Shown here in pieces: positions 52,701 through 63,555 of a stretch of DNA of 64,000 nt; positions within the stretch are counted from its first letter, which is position 1; each line of letters opens with the position of its first letter. The stretch comes from Blastomussa wellsi (lineage: Eukaryota; Cnidaria; Anthozoa; Scleractinia; Plerogyridae), in contig OX393565.1 in NCBI GenBank assembly GCA_947652115.1, positions 26,144,473 to 26,208,472 on the forward strand, read 5' to 3'. The translations under genes were made by a program, and so were the position numbers. The notes below the pieces were generated by a model that worked only from the letters and a program-made list of their open reading frames with translations, was not told the DNA's origin and searched no databases.

Positions 52701-55285
52701 TTGGTGTACAAGTCAACAACCATAGAAAGAACACCTGGCAGACAATAATATTTCTAAAATCAGTCTGAGTTTGAAAATTTATAATCAGAAAAACAACACT
52801 TTTCAATGTTATTTTCTTTTGGCTGTCTTTCACTCCAAGCAATGTACCTACCGGTACTTTCTAAGATGTACACAGCATGAACATGGCTTGTGTCTGGTTG
52901 ACTAAAAACTATTCAAGAAAGGCAAAGCTTGCATAATGGAAGGTCAGAAATATGACAAATGGTCACCATCAGTCAAGCCCACAGGCGTATATGCTCTCAT
53001 AATTGCTTTGTTACAAAAGTACAAGACTGAGAGGCCTGAATATAATTTGGCTTTATCAACTGGGTTGATAATGTCAATTGGCCACCGTAAAAAGATTCAA
53101 GAGCTGACGTTTCGAGCGTTAGCCCTTCGTCGGTGCGAATTGTAACAGTCTTACCAATGACAAATCTACGAGGTTCAAATTATCAACTGGGTTGATAATG
53201 TGAGAGGCCTGAAGTCCAGCAAGCATTTGTTATTCAGTGATGTGTGAGACATCCAGAATATTTCATAAATTAATAGACCGACACCCACCAAGTTTTGGTT
53301 GCAGAAACTTTCCTGTTCTGCTTCTTGTTCCTTCCAGAAAGAACTCAAGAGGTTGATTCCCATTCTGAAGTTGATTCTGAATGTATTCTGTGAACACGAC
53401 CCAATACAGTGGGTCTGACATGAAAGAGCGGCGCATGTAAAAGGCTCCACTGTTTCTAAACAACGTCCGGACAACACGCATGTTCATGAAATCTGCTGCA
53501 GCTGCAATAAATGGCAGTGGAATGTCCATGGTGAAACAGATGAATGACACAAGGAGAAAGTCCATGTAGCTTCGATGTGATGGAATAAATACCACAGGGT
53601 TGTTCTTGGCAGCATCTCTTAACTGGATAAAATTATTAATCACAAAGGTTAGTGGGAACAACTATTAATGTGCGACATGCCCTAGTGTGGCCACACAACA
53701 AACTTTTTCGACAAGTTATAATTAGCCAATCAGAGAGCGCAGATTTTTTTTAGCTGTCCCGCCTCCTTGCAATGTTCAAAGCTGTTGTCATGAAACCTGT
53801 CTCTCTTTTAACAAGGAGGCGGGACAACTCAAACAAATTCGCGCTCTCTGATTGGCTTACTTTTCAAAAAAGTTTGTTACGTGGCCACACTCAGGCGCAT
53901 TGCACTGTAATAAAAGGTATAATACATGTATGTTCATCTGCTGTGCAAATAATTATGTATTGTGTAAATTACGCACCCTTTCTAGGCCTTCCCTGTTGAT
54001 AAGAACTCTACGGAAGAGTGTGCAAAGAATTTTACGGAGCATCAATGCCATAACTCTTATGCTACTGAGATTAAAGTTATGACCCATTTCTTCTAGAATT
54101 GCTTTCACTTCATCTGTGATGCTATCAACAGTTGCATTCCTTTCTTCAGCGGTCTGTAAAAAAAAAGAAAAACTTCACCCACATTAAATCTACTCGGCCA
54201 GCAGCTACAAAGAAATACCTATGGCACAAGGCCCACATGTAACCTTCCATGTAAGTCTCCTTGCTTTACACAAGTCTCATTGACCGGTAGTTGGCAAACA
54301 GACACTAGCAACTTCAATGATTGGCACAGTAAGGACCGGTTCAGACGCTGATCTTTTCATGAGCCAAATCTAATTCCTTGAATTAAGTACATGAAAAGAT
54401 CGGCGTCTGAATCTATTTGGAACGGCTTTTTCAATTTGGAACGGCTCACCTGTTCTTCCCGCCTGGCTTGGCTGAGTATTTCGCCTTTGGAATGCCCTTG
54501 GAATGGCTTTGATTCAGATGCCGTACTTTTCATGTGCAGATCCTAATGCATAAATTATTATAATGCACCGCTGACCATTTTGACTGGTTTGACTGGAACT
54601 GTATCAGGAACGGCCAAAAAGAATGGCATCTGAATCAAGAGGCATACATATTGAGTTTGGCTCATGAAAAGTTCGGCATCTGAACCGGGCCTAAGGGTAC
54701 CCCAAACTTCATTTTGATCGCATTTCTTTTTGTAAATCAGCAATTTTTTAACAGATTGTATATTTCATTGTATATTTATAAAATTAATAAATCACGTCCC
54801 CGGGCGCCCCAGGAACACATTTCATCAAAAATTGTACATATTTTATTGGGCATATTTCTCTATAGAAAATAGGGATGAAGCAAAAAAATCCTAACGAGGT
54901 CTGGCTAAAGAACACCAACCAAGGAAAACAATGGTGGCGGGGTATTCTGAAGTTGCTCCCGAGGTCTTTTTCTATTTATAGAAAGTCAAACAACTGTTCA
55001 AGTATACCCGGGAGTATGCCATATCACTCCCCATCTCCTTCGTCCCTGTTAGTTTAACAAGTTCGGGTCACAAAATCAAAACTATAGGTAAATTTGATAA
55101 TGTACACGGTACATTACCTTTCCAATGATATGCTGGACACGTCTGGAGTTCAGAACATCTGATTTAATCTGCTGAGGTGTTCTATTCACGGCGAATTTGT
55201 AGCCTTGAGGAGCATAACGCTTCATGCTCCACAACACATCACTCCACCCTCCCTCCTTCAACAAATCCAGATCGAAAGGCTCCAT
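46771..55285 (-). CDS. GNPAT: GNPAT, peroxisomal dihydroxyacetone-phosphate acyltransferase (14 exons)
   Basis: First enzyme of ether-lipid (plasmalogen) synthesis: transfers acyl from acyl-CoA to dihydroxyacetone phosphate inside peroxisomes. Exons 5' to 3': 55118-55285, 53977-54153, 53289-53622, 52583-52734, 51665-51795, 50218-50369, 49811-49882, 49330-49635, 48707-48786, 48154-48297, 47961-48066, 47669-47762, 47309-47376, 46771-46832. Total 2046 nt, 681 aa (human about 680). The acyltransferase motif HRSYMD gives H131 and D136 (HX4D). FFLEGTRSR lies at about 209-217 and PISISYD follows in exon 4. The C terminus is HVSKL, so the last three residues are a canonical PTS1. Exon 8 (49330-49635) encodes a divergent Asn/Ser-rich insert before [17 protein letters not shown]. 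The start ATG at 55285 is the first in frame; upstream codons include TTG only. Divergent from RCE1. Introns carry several MITEs and a minisatellite. Confidence 0.96.
46884..46945. mobile_element. Fragment of the ACTACGAGCAGTCC MITE family
   Basis: AGACTACGAGTAGTCCCCGT, followed by CTAAGTCCGTCGTGAAACGAAA, matches one arm of the element at 62484-62599. The second arm is absent. Confidence 0.65.
47478..47638. mobile_element. Possible MITE (CAGGGG ends) in GNPAT intron 12
   Basis: The left CCAGGGGTGTATCTAGTGG and the right CCCGGATCCGCCCCTGCAAG are loosely inverted. CAAGC occurs on both flanks. The inner part has a GGGGGTGCGCACCCCC palindrome. Confidence 0.5.
50560..51005. repeat. About 80-bp minisatellite in GNPAT intron 5
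   Basis: Five to six diverged units contain CCAGTATGATAGGC, GCAATGTGTGCAAAGGGC, TTCATAGCTCTCTACACACA and TTGCATGCCTA. The GCAATGTGTG and CACACATTGC parts of each unit can pair, so every unit can fold into a hairpin. Confidence 0.8.
51008..51478. mobile_element. TIR element with CGGATT internal repeats
   Basis: The ends GAGGGGGGTGAATA and TATTCACCCCCCTC are inverted. The sequence next to both ends is studded with GCGGATT, ACGGATT and TGGATTT direct repeats. 471 bp in GNPAT intron 5. A 104-codon open frame has no recognised domain. Confidence 0.75.
51899..52130. repeat. Dispersed repeat, copy 2 (inverted relative to 19596-19810)
   Basis: It shares CCCGAAACAGTCCTTCTTAGAGTTGA and the many CCCGAA/TTCCCGG short repeats with the first copy. 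It lies in GNPAT intron 4. Confidence 0.6.
52432..52505 (-). mobile_element. tRNA-like SINE head
   Basis: The minus strand reads TGGCATGGTGGTGAGAGTGC (A box region), then CCCAGGTTCGATTCCTGG (B box in a T-arm-like hairpin). The acceptor stem cannot pair, so it is not a functional tRNA. Confidence 0.6.
53671..53905. mobile_element. MITE with GTGTGGCCAC ends, GNPAT intron 2
   Basis: The left ATGCCCTAGTGTGGCCAC and right GTGGCCACACTCAGGCGCAT are inverted. The arms continue through AACAAACTTTTT and CCAATCAGAGAGCGC. The centre has GTCCCGCCTCCTTG against CAAGGAGGCGGGAC. A diverged sister lies at 33335-33540. Confidence 0.8.
54333..54691. mobile_element. Foldback MITE with TAA target duplication, GNPAT intron 1
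   Basis: The ends are GGACCGGTTCAG and CTGAACCGGGCC, with CTTTTCATGAGCCAAA in both arms. TAA flanks it at 54330-54332 and 54692-54694, so Harbinger-type. Two extra inner copies of the TTCAGATGCCG motif suggest a nested or duplicated end. Confidence 0.8.
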
Positions 55286-55870
55286 GCTGAACAATCAGCT
55301 GATAGTACTCGCAGAATCGTTCATTCTGTGCTTTGTATCCAGAAATTACAATTGAAGACCATTTAAAGTTCTGCGAAAGAGAACTTCGAACTGTGCAGTT
55401 TCTATTTCGCGTATGCATGCATTGTGCATGCATGTGTTTTGACTATTGTTTCGAGAGATATCGGATCACCTTTCGAATGGAAAAACCATACTGTGCGTTG
55501 TGGACTGGACTGCAGTTAGATCGCGAACGGGTTGGAGAGATTGAGATGATCGATATTCGAAGGGATTTTTTGTTTCGTTAAAAAAGTAGATTTAAAAAGC
55601 GGTCTTATACTTCTGCTGAGGAGACAACTACCTTGTTTCTTGCAACGAAAACAATCAAAAACGTACGCTTGGGAACCTACCCTCCCACCCCTCCCCACCA
55701 CATACTAATCGGACATGAGTTGTCAGCAGTAGTTCGTTGAAATAAACAACATGGCGGACATTTTATGAGGCCGTGTTAGTGGTGACGTAATGTAATTGTC
55801 GTTAAAGGAATGGTCAGCGGTTTTGCTTTTTAAGGCTCGGAGCCATTCCTGCAATTAATGGCAAATATTA
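55286..55870. promoter_or_regulatory. Bidirectional promoter between GNPAT and RCE1
   Basis: 585 bp between divergent start codons. A YY1-type AACATGGCGGACATTTT lies at 55748-55764, oriented toward RCE1. ATG codons at 55751 (five codons) and 55858 (overlapping) would act as short upstream ORFs for RCE1 if transcribed. A GCATGCATTGTGCATGC palindrome lies near 55414-55432. No TATA box is obvious. Confidence 0.65.
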
Positions 55871-58800
55871 ATGGCTACTACGGTCAAAAACTTTGGTCCT
55901 TTTGTTAGTTTTAGTACGATCACTCGTTTTAGAGGGATTATTTCTTGTCTGGTTCTCTCAGTGGCATATGTTGGAAGCTTGTATGTTTTGAAATCACCAT
56001 ATCCCAGGTAAGGGAAGAAAAATACTTATCATAAGCGCAAATAATTAATATTTTGCCATCTGGCTCCATTGAAATCAACTGGCCGCGGGTTGTGGGCTTG
56101 GTAATTTTTAATAGAATATATTAAATTTTTCTGAGCTCGCAGAAATTTTTTATGACTTAAATGATCAGGTGATCGATTTAAATCAAATTGAAGAAAAAAA
56201 ATAAAGAAAATGAAATTGCATTTACAATGTCACACCTGATGGACCGACAGTTTTCGAACAAACTCAATAAAATGTGTTCTTTGGATTCAATATTTTGTGA
56301 GTTTTATTGCGTTCTCCGCTACTGAAATAAATCGAAATTCAATCCATGAACTGAATTTTATTGCAGTTTAGTTCAGTTGTGTTTCACTTTGTTTGACAGC
56401 AGCAGGTGTCCTGGTTCCACCCTCCCTCCCTCCCCCCACCCCAGGGAAAGCCACTACCTGACTCTAATATATTATTCAGAATTGTTCAGTGTATAAGTTT
56501 ATAAAAGCCCATAGCCTTGTGTTTTTCTCAGCCAAAATGTCAGTTTCTAAAATTTTTTATACATAATCACTTGTGAATGAGTAAGTTGAGATTGAAGAAT
56601 TTGACATTTCCTTCAGCAAGTCCACTGTTACAGTCATAGTTTTTCTTGACGCCATTTCATTGTTATTAATTATATCCAGAGATCACCCCAAGACCATCAG
56701 GCAGCGATTCAGAAGTGTGTTTGTCATTTCTCTATTTGCTCCTTTGTATGTTTGGCTTTGGGCAGATGGAACATCAAATCACAAGGTAGGTACATCTTTT
56801 ACAAAGACAGTGTCATGTCAAACTGCCCAAAATGGATTCATGCCCTCTAGTTGCCTAACAAGATGGTTTTTAATTATACATGTTTTTAATTTTAAATTTG
56901 GTATACTAGCAACTATATTGTAATTATTTTAATTATTATCATTAATTAATTTTACTTATTCTTTAGGTTCTTTTACTGTGGGAATACCTGGGAATTCGTC
57001 TGGAAAGTATATTTATTGCAACTCTATTTCCTTTGATATTGACTGTGGTAAGAGGAAACATTTTAATTAAATAACGATTGCCAGTATCAGGGTTGCCAAT
57101 AAGATTTGAAGTATGCGGAGATATTTTGAAAGTAGACAGCACTGGGGTCCCTTTTGTTAAGCGTTTTTGTAATAACCGCTTTTTTCCCGCTTTTCTCCGC
57201 CAAATTGTAGCCAGCGAAAACTTTTAAGTAGCCGGCTATCTCGCCGGTCGCCGGCGCTTATTGACAACCCTGCAGTATTATTAATTCTTGGACATACATG
57301 TAAACTTATACCTCCAACATCAGATATTTATTTAAACATATTTATTTAAAGAAGTTCGCCCCAAGAGCATGCACTTTGCTCATCTAGGGGGCTCACTTCT
57401 AAATAATACCAGATATACAACGTTATCTGATGCCATTAGAGCCGTCATCTTGGATCTGGCATTTTGAATTTTCACAATTTTCTTAAAAAACAATGGAAAT
57501 TGATACAAAATCAAGCGTAAATGCTAATTTTGATTAAAAAATGCATGAATTTCGATTTTTTTGTCAAAGAAACTTGGAAAAAGAAGAATCATGTCAAGAA
57601 GTCGATATATGACGAAACCTGCATGTCAATATGCGGATGCCTGGGAAATGTTAAAGTTCCTGGCAATAATGGGTGACACATAAAATTTCCGGAAGGGATG
57701 AAATAAAAAATGAAATAAAAAAAATAATGAATCACAGAGTAAATCCTCTTTTAAAAATTCTGGAAAAACCTCAAGATGGATGGTGGCATCCACCCCCTCT
57801 CCCATTCCCCTCTCTTTGTACGTCCAAGGGTTAATAAATATTAAATACAATTTGATAAAATTTTAAGAGTGAAAAATGAATTAAAATATATTGATATAAT
57901 AAAAATTTTCATATTTAAGCTAACTTGAAGAAAACAAATTTGATGCCATTTGTGTTTTAGTTTATTTTATTAATTGTTATTTTCTTTAGATTTTATTTCT
58001 GGGGCCAATCATACTGTATTTCAGTGGACAGTCTGTGAATGTTAAAGGTAACTATAATAATATTATGACGCAGAAAGTTTGATTTAAGATAAATCATAAT
58101 ACTTTAAGACTTCATGTACGGTAAATTATTTACTAGACATCACATGTTCATTAATGTTACCGGTTTTTATTTTTATGAATCAGCTTCTACTTCCCAGAGT
58201 GTGATCAGCTTGCTTGATGGCAAGTTTTGTTTTACTTTCCCCAGGTTTTCTTCAATACCCATCAAATTGGGTTAATTCCATTAGTTTGAGAAATTACCTT
58301 GTGGTAAGGTGCCATTTTGTCTTTGTTTTTAATTTACAGTGTGAGTGGTTAAATTTTCTTTGAAACCTTGGTAAAACTTAAAATTGAAAATTAGGATAAA
58401 TTGACCTTTAAACAATTTTAAGTGACACCATGAGGTATATAACTGAAGCAGTGGCTCAGTGGAGAAAACTGGCAAATGGCAGAGTTTACCCACACTGGAC
58501 ATGAATTTATCTGGTTTGGGGGTGTTGGGGGGCAGTTGGTTAGCTTAATTCCAATAATATACCAACAGCCAATATTTTTAGGTATCACGTAAAGTGTCTG
58601 TATTAATGGGTGTGTTCATTTCAGTAGTCTCTAATCTCATATTTTGAAAGATGTGATGTTGATGTTGCTGAATAAAATATTTTCTTTGTGTCTTTCTATA
58701 GGCTCCCCTAACTGAAGAGTTTGTGTTCAGAGCTTGTCTTTTACCAATGCTAGTTCCAGGATTTGGAAATGTGCTGCCAATATTTATTTGTCCTTTATTC

Positions 58801-59710
58801 TTCGGAGTAGGTAAGTTGTACAAACATATTGAGGTCAGGGAAATACAGTTTCCAATTACCTTTGCTGTTAGCTCCGAGTATTCTTGAACACTCTCAACAT
58901 GCTCAACTTTTTTGAGAGTCAACAAGGTCCAACAAGTTATGCTCTTTGCAACATATAGGTGATGCCAGTTCTTGTATACTCACAGGTTTCAAAATTAAAG
59001 AAGCACCCATTGTGTAGTTCCATAAATTATCCATACCTTCCTATGGAAGGGATTTTTTCTAAGAGCCCCACCCCCATCCCTCTGGAAATTCCAATTAAGC
59101 TTGATACATTTCCTTAAACTTTATGGCCGTTGAGAACTCCCCCACCCCCAGGAATTTCCAATCCCTTTTTTTTAGGGGGGGGGGGGAGTATGGAATTATA
59201 TTTTCTGGAACTACACATTCTCGTTTGATCCTCACTGAAAAGATTTGTCAACATATTCTTTGTAGAAATACAAATAAATAAATTATTTTAATAAAACCCT
59301 TTGCTTTTAGCTCATATTCACCACGTCATTGAAAGATTAGAGCTTGGGGAAGACCCTAAGGATGTATGGTTTAGTGCAAGTAAGTTTCACAATGCTAAAA
59401 TGGTGCCTAAAAATAGCATCTAAATCAGAGAGGAGTAGCAACTGCAGGGTCCTAGCTAGGTTAGTCAAGAGAAACCAGAGTAAATTACTAAGGGCTGTGT
59501 GGGTACCATTTTTCATAAGAAAGTGGGGGTCCCCCCACCCCCCACTGGGTGGGAGCCCAGGAGAATAAAGAGCAGTGGGGGTGCTTGCAAGTAGTGGGAG
59601 AGAGGGGATGGGAAGCATTTCCAGGGCAGTGCAAAGCAGGAGAAATTGAGAAAAATTGGGCCATAGGAATAGTACAAAGAGGAAATGATATTATAAATCC
59701 ACAACATACA

Positions 59711-59746
<36 letters not shown>

Positions 59747-61436
59747 AATTTTTTAAACCAGTTTGATTTTTATTTCCCTTTGTCTCATGTTGATTAGCAT
59801 AATCTGAAGCAAAGGGAAATCAATATCAAACTGGTTTAAAAAATTTTAAACCAGGGATAAATTTAAACCACAACATATACATATATACATTAACTGTATT
59901 TATACACAATAAAAACATCAGTAGACATTACATACAATTAAAAATAACTGATTTACAGGATTTTTTGTCTGCGGGGAAAAACTCCGCATACCTTCACTTC
60001 CTACAAGAAATAGCCCAGCAAAATCAAACACTATGATAGAAAAAAATAAAACATTTAGTTTTCCTGGCGGGGGCAACTGCCTCCCCCCCCCCCTCCCTGC
60101 CCCCCACTATATACGGTCCTGCAAGAACTACATTTCAGTTGGCCTCTGAAAAGATACATTGATGTTAATTTCTATAGCTGTTATTTAGTCTTTCAGTTTG
60201 GTTACACAACAGTTTTTGGAGGCTACACAGCTTTCTTGTTTTTGAGAACTGGTAGGTTCCATGCTGCATGTGGCAGATTTTTTTACTGTCTTCTTTCTGA
60301 CTATCTATATTTCTGCCTGTCTGTTTCTTTCTATGTCTGTCTGACTTTCTGTCCAGCTGTCTGTCTGTTGGTCTGTCATTCTTTCTTTCTGTCTGTCTGT
60401 CTCATTTATTAATGACTGTTTTCTACATTAAGACACTCTTTTGCAAGTATCTGATTCGGTTTTCTTGTTGAATTTCAGGTCATTTAATTGGTCCAGTACT
60501 ATGCCATTGCTTTTGTAATTTCATGGGATTTCCTCCTATTGAGCAGGTGCCAAGCTCAAAGTATCCACGACGTAAGTCTTCCTTCACTCTTGTGAAGTTA
60601 GTCCGAAGACAAGCACTGGTTATAATCCTGTCCGAGATCACTGCTTTTCGTTAATATTTGTTGAGTAGCATAACGTAGATCCGCCCCCCTCAACACCCCC
60701 CCCCCCCCTTATGTCCCACCTCCTTCAGTATGTCATAACAAAGAGAAATGAGCCGTGGCACTAGGAACGAAGAACGGGAGCGCGAGACACTGGGAACTTA
60801 ATTTTCATGTCAGTTTTCATGTTTTCATGTTGGATTTTTACACTTGACCGCCTGGAAATCCTTGGGTGTTGCTTAATGCAGCTATCAATGTAAATACCGC
60901 GGGGGGAAGGGGGTGTGCGGGCATAGGTGGGAGATTTGACAGTAGTTATCGTTATATTTTTGTCATTCGTAATTTTTAGTTATTTGGAATCCATAGTCGA
61001 TATACTATTTATTGTATAAGACTCTACATAAAACATGTCTGTCTGTCTGTCATCCCGTGGTAGGGACTTTTGACCGTTTTATTGGCCTTTCTTGCAACAT
61101 TTTATTGACTTTTAGGGACTCTTTTAGCCATCTACAATTGCGCTGGGGCCGGGCAATTGAACAGAAAATCCCAGCTCAGTTCAAATCTTAATCCCTCACC
61201 TATGCCCGCACTCCCCCCCCCCCCCCCCCCCCCCCTTCCTTGCGGGATTTACATTGATAGGTGTATAACGCTGGCTGGTATTGCCATTTTCATTGATCCA
61301 ATGGTTTTTTTTTTAATTTCTTGCAGTTATAAGCGCTTCATTTGTTGCTGGACTCGTGTTATTTCTGTTGCTAGCTGTACCGCTGACGAACCCATCTTGG
61401 TACAACTCGGTATATTATCAACACCAAGAGATGTAA
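55871..61436 (+). CDS. RCE1: RCE1, CAAX prenyl protease 2 (10 exons)
   Basis: Integral ER-membrane endopeptidase that removes the last three residues of prenylated CAAX proteins such as Ras; ABI/CPBP family. Exons: 55871-56007, 56680-56785, 56967-57047, 57990-58047, 58245-58303, 58702-58810, 59311-59379, 60189-60251, 60479-60571, 61327-61436. Total 885 nt, 294 aa (human 329). All junctions are GT-AG and in frame. Catalytic residues are visible: E152 in TEEFVFR, H185 in GVAHIHH, H237 and N241 in [14 protein letters not shown]; the E-to-first-H spacing (33) and the H-N spacing (4) are as in human. The first exon has a hydrophobic segment ([17 protein letters not shown]), and several more follow. 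The exon 8 acceptor at 60189 was chosen because the earlier AG at 60175 brings in a stop. The human protein is longer mainly at the N and C termini. Shares its promoter region with GNPAT. Confidence 0.95.
59012..59216. mobile_element. MITE with GTGTAGTTCCA ends, RCE1 intron 6
   Basis: The left GTGTAGTTCCATAAATTATC and right TGGAATTATATTTTCTGGAACTACAC ends are inverted over about 25 bp. The interior is made of CCCCACCCCC and AATTCC blocks with a poly(G) tract. Confidence 0.7.
59704..59888. mobile_element. Foldback element, RCE1 intron 7
   Basis: ATATGTTGTGGTTTAAATTTATC is mirrored by GATAAATTTAAACCACAACATAT. The arms pair through TTGGTTTAAAATTTTTTAAACCAG to a loop near 59790-59805. It lies between RCE1 exons 7 and 8. 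Confidence 0.8.
60310..60405 (+). repeat. (TCTG)n / TTTC microsatellite
   Basis: Interrupted CTGTCTGTCTG and TTTCTTTCTG runs in RCE1 intron 8, upstream of the exon 9 acceptor. A shorter CTGTCTGTCTGTC is at 61037-61050. Confidence 0.75.
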
Positions 61437-61824
61437 AGTTTGTCTCATGTCTCGCTAACAAGTCATTTCAAAGAACACCACATCACAGAGAACTACATGC
61501 ATAGCGTCAATTGAAATCACAAATATAAACGTGTTAGGAATATTCGTTTGAAAAAATATCAACCTCTGCACCGTATAAGTCTCAATCAATGAATGTTATT
61601 TTTTGTGCTAATAACTGGATAAGATTTTTTAAGACATTTTTTGACATTTGAAATATTTAAAAAGACAATACATCGTGCCAATCCAGGCACTTACACAATG
61701 CAGATAGAATGCTATACACTACACCTTTAGTGTCGAGAAGTAAATATTGTGACACTAGGAATATTTATTAATAATAAATTAAGCAAACAAGTATTCAGTT
61801 TCTTGTCTTGCTCTTGCATGCGTG

Positions 61825-61972
61825 GAATAGGCCATTTCCGAGTTCGCTTGTGCCTCTATTTCAAGGCGAGTCTAAGTGCAAAGTCTTTGTAATGAAAATT
61901 ACCATCACAAAACTTTCGCACTTAGACTCGCTTTTAAATAGAGGCTTAAGGGAACTCGGAACTGGCCTATTC
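61825..61972. mobile_element. Foldback MITE (GAATAGGCCA ends)
   Basis: GAATAGGCCATTTCCGAGTTC is mirrored by GAACTCGGAACTGGCCTATTC. The inner arms read CCTCTATTT and CGAGTCTAAGTGC. It is 148 bp with a short loop. Confidence 0.8.
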
Positions 61973-62483
61973 AAATATCATGTGGCTTTGGCGCTGGCAT
62001 TCCGGAGTCAAAATTACGATAGTAATCCTTCCCGAAAAACAAGACGTCTCCCCGCCCCCTCGTCATCTCAGACGCAAAAATGCTATAATCGTAACCTTTA
62101 TAAGGCCCATTGTAGACATCGTTTTTTTTTTTTTTGTCGCTAGAGTATGAAGAGTAGTTTCTAACGTTCATTTAAATACTATAGAACTTTTGAGCTCGTT
62201 GCGTCATGTTTAGAGAGTTTTACAATGTTATGTTCTTGTATTTATCAAAACTTTTTCAACACGCAACTTCCCCACCAAATGTAAACCCAGACATTTCTTT
62301 TGTAAATACTGCCCCCCAAAAATAATTTCATTAAAAAATTTTAAGCCTTTTTGAGAAATCAGAAATATTGGATTAGTCATGTGGCGCAAACACCGTCTGA
62401 TCTTTCGATATGTGCGGCTTATATTGTGGCTAAACCTGGTTTGGTGATTATCTGGAAAAAATAATAAATATGCAACGGTTTTA

Positions 62484-62599
62484 CACACTACGAGCAGTCC
62501 GTCTTTTTCTTAGTCCTTCAAGTGCGAAACGAAAAAAAAATGGCCATTTTTTCATTTCGCGCACGACGGACTAAGGAAAAGAGGGACTGCTCGTAGTCT
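62484..62599. mobile_element. MITE with 10-bp target duplication (Mutator-like)
   Basis: The arms are ACTACGAGCAGTCC with CTTTTTCTTAGTCC, and their complements. AACGGTTTTA flanks both sides exactly (62474-62483, 62600-62609). A 9-10 bp duplication is typical of Mutator-like transposition. A one-armed relative is at 46884-46945. Confidence 0.82.
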
Positions 62600-63521
62600 A
62601 ACGGTTTTATGACAGCGCAAATAACCCTGCCACGATGGCTCCTTCAGAAATTAGGCAAGGATGGGTGCCAAGTGGCTATATACTTAGGCTGCACAAAGCA
62701 ATCATAAACATGTCATCACTGACAGTTTTTTTGTTGCCTTGAGTTTTGAGAATGCAAACAATGAAAAAAAAAAATATAGCAACAAACCAAAATACGAGGC
62801 CGAGTAACAATTCTTAATGGCGTACTTTCGTGAATTTTAGACACGTTTTCATTTGGCAGGAGAAGTTGTTTTATGGAGACTACAACTACAACACTCCTGA
62901 TTTCATCGTTCATCCAGCATTTTATGCTTTATAGTTATAAACAAAATTGGATAATATCTTTGTGCCCCCCTAGCCTGTGGACGAAACATTTACACTGTTC
63001 TAAAATGCTGCAAGTATAAGCAGTTGCTAATGTTCAGTTACTAAAATTCAGTTGACATTCAGAAGAGCATGGGCGAGCGACTGTGCGACTTCGAGCACAC
63101 GAGCTCTAAATGTTTATTAAAACTTGGTGTTTGCGGATATCTACTACAATATGTGAATTGTATTTCTTACAGGAGGCTAGAATAGCGAGCCACCTCAAGA
63201 AAGGTCGTGTTCTACTGAATTGGCTATAGCAATAAAGACACTGTCACGAGAATAACGTCAAAAATTCAACAACCCAAAAACGTGTTTATAGGCAATGGAA
63301 ACCTACAAAAAGTAGTCAAGTTTTGATAAAATTACTACGCCAATGTACTGAAGCTAAATATGTGGTGTTATTAAAAACTAGCTATGGTATGTTGCATTTC
63401 CTGAGTTCTGATTGGATATGAGCCAACTCGTCGCTACGCACCTCGTTGGCTATCTACCATCTCATATCCAACGCGCGCTCGTGGAATAATTGTTAAATAC
63501 CATTCAGGAACTTTAGATCTC

Positions 63522-63555
63522 AACTTGAAAAAGTCAGGCCTGACTTTTTCAAGTT
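63522..63555. repeat. 34-bp perfect palindrome
   Basis: AACTTGAAAAAGTCAGG is followed immediately by its exact reverse complement, with no spacer. Confidence 0.85.
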
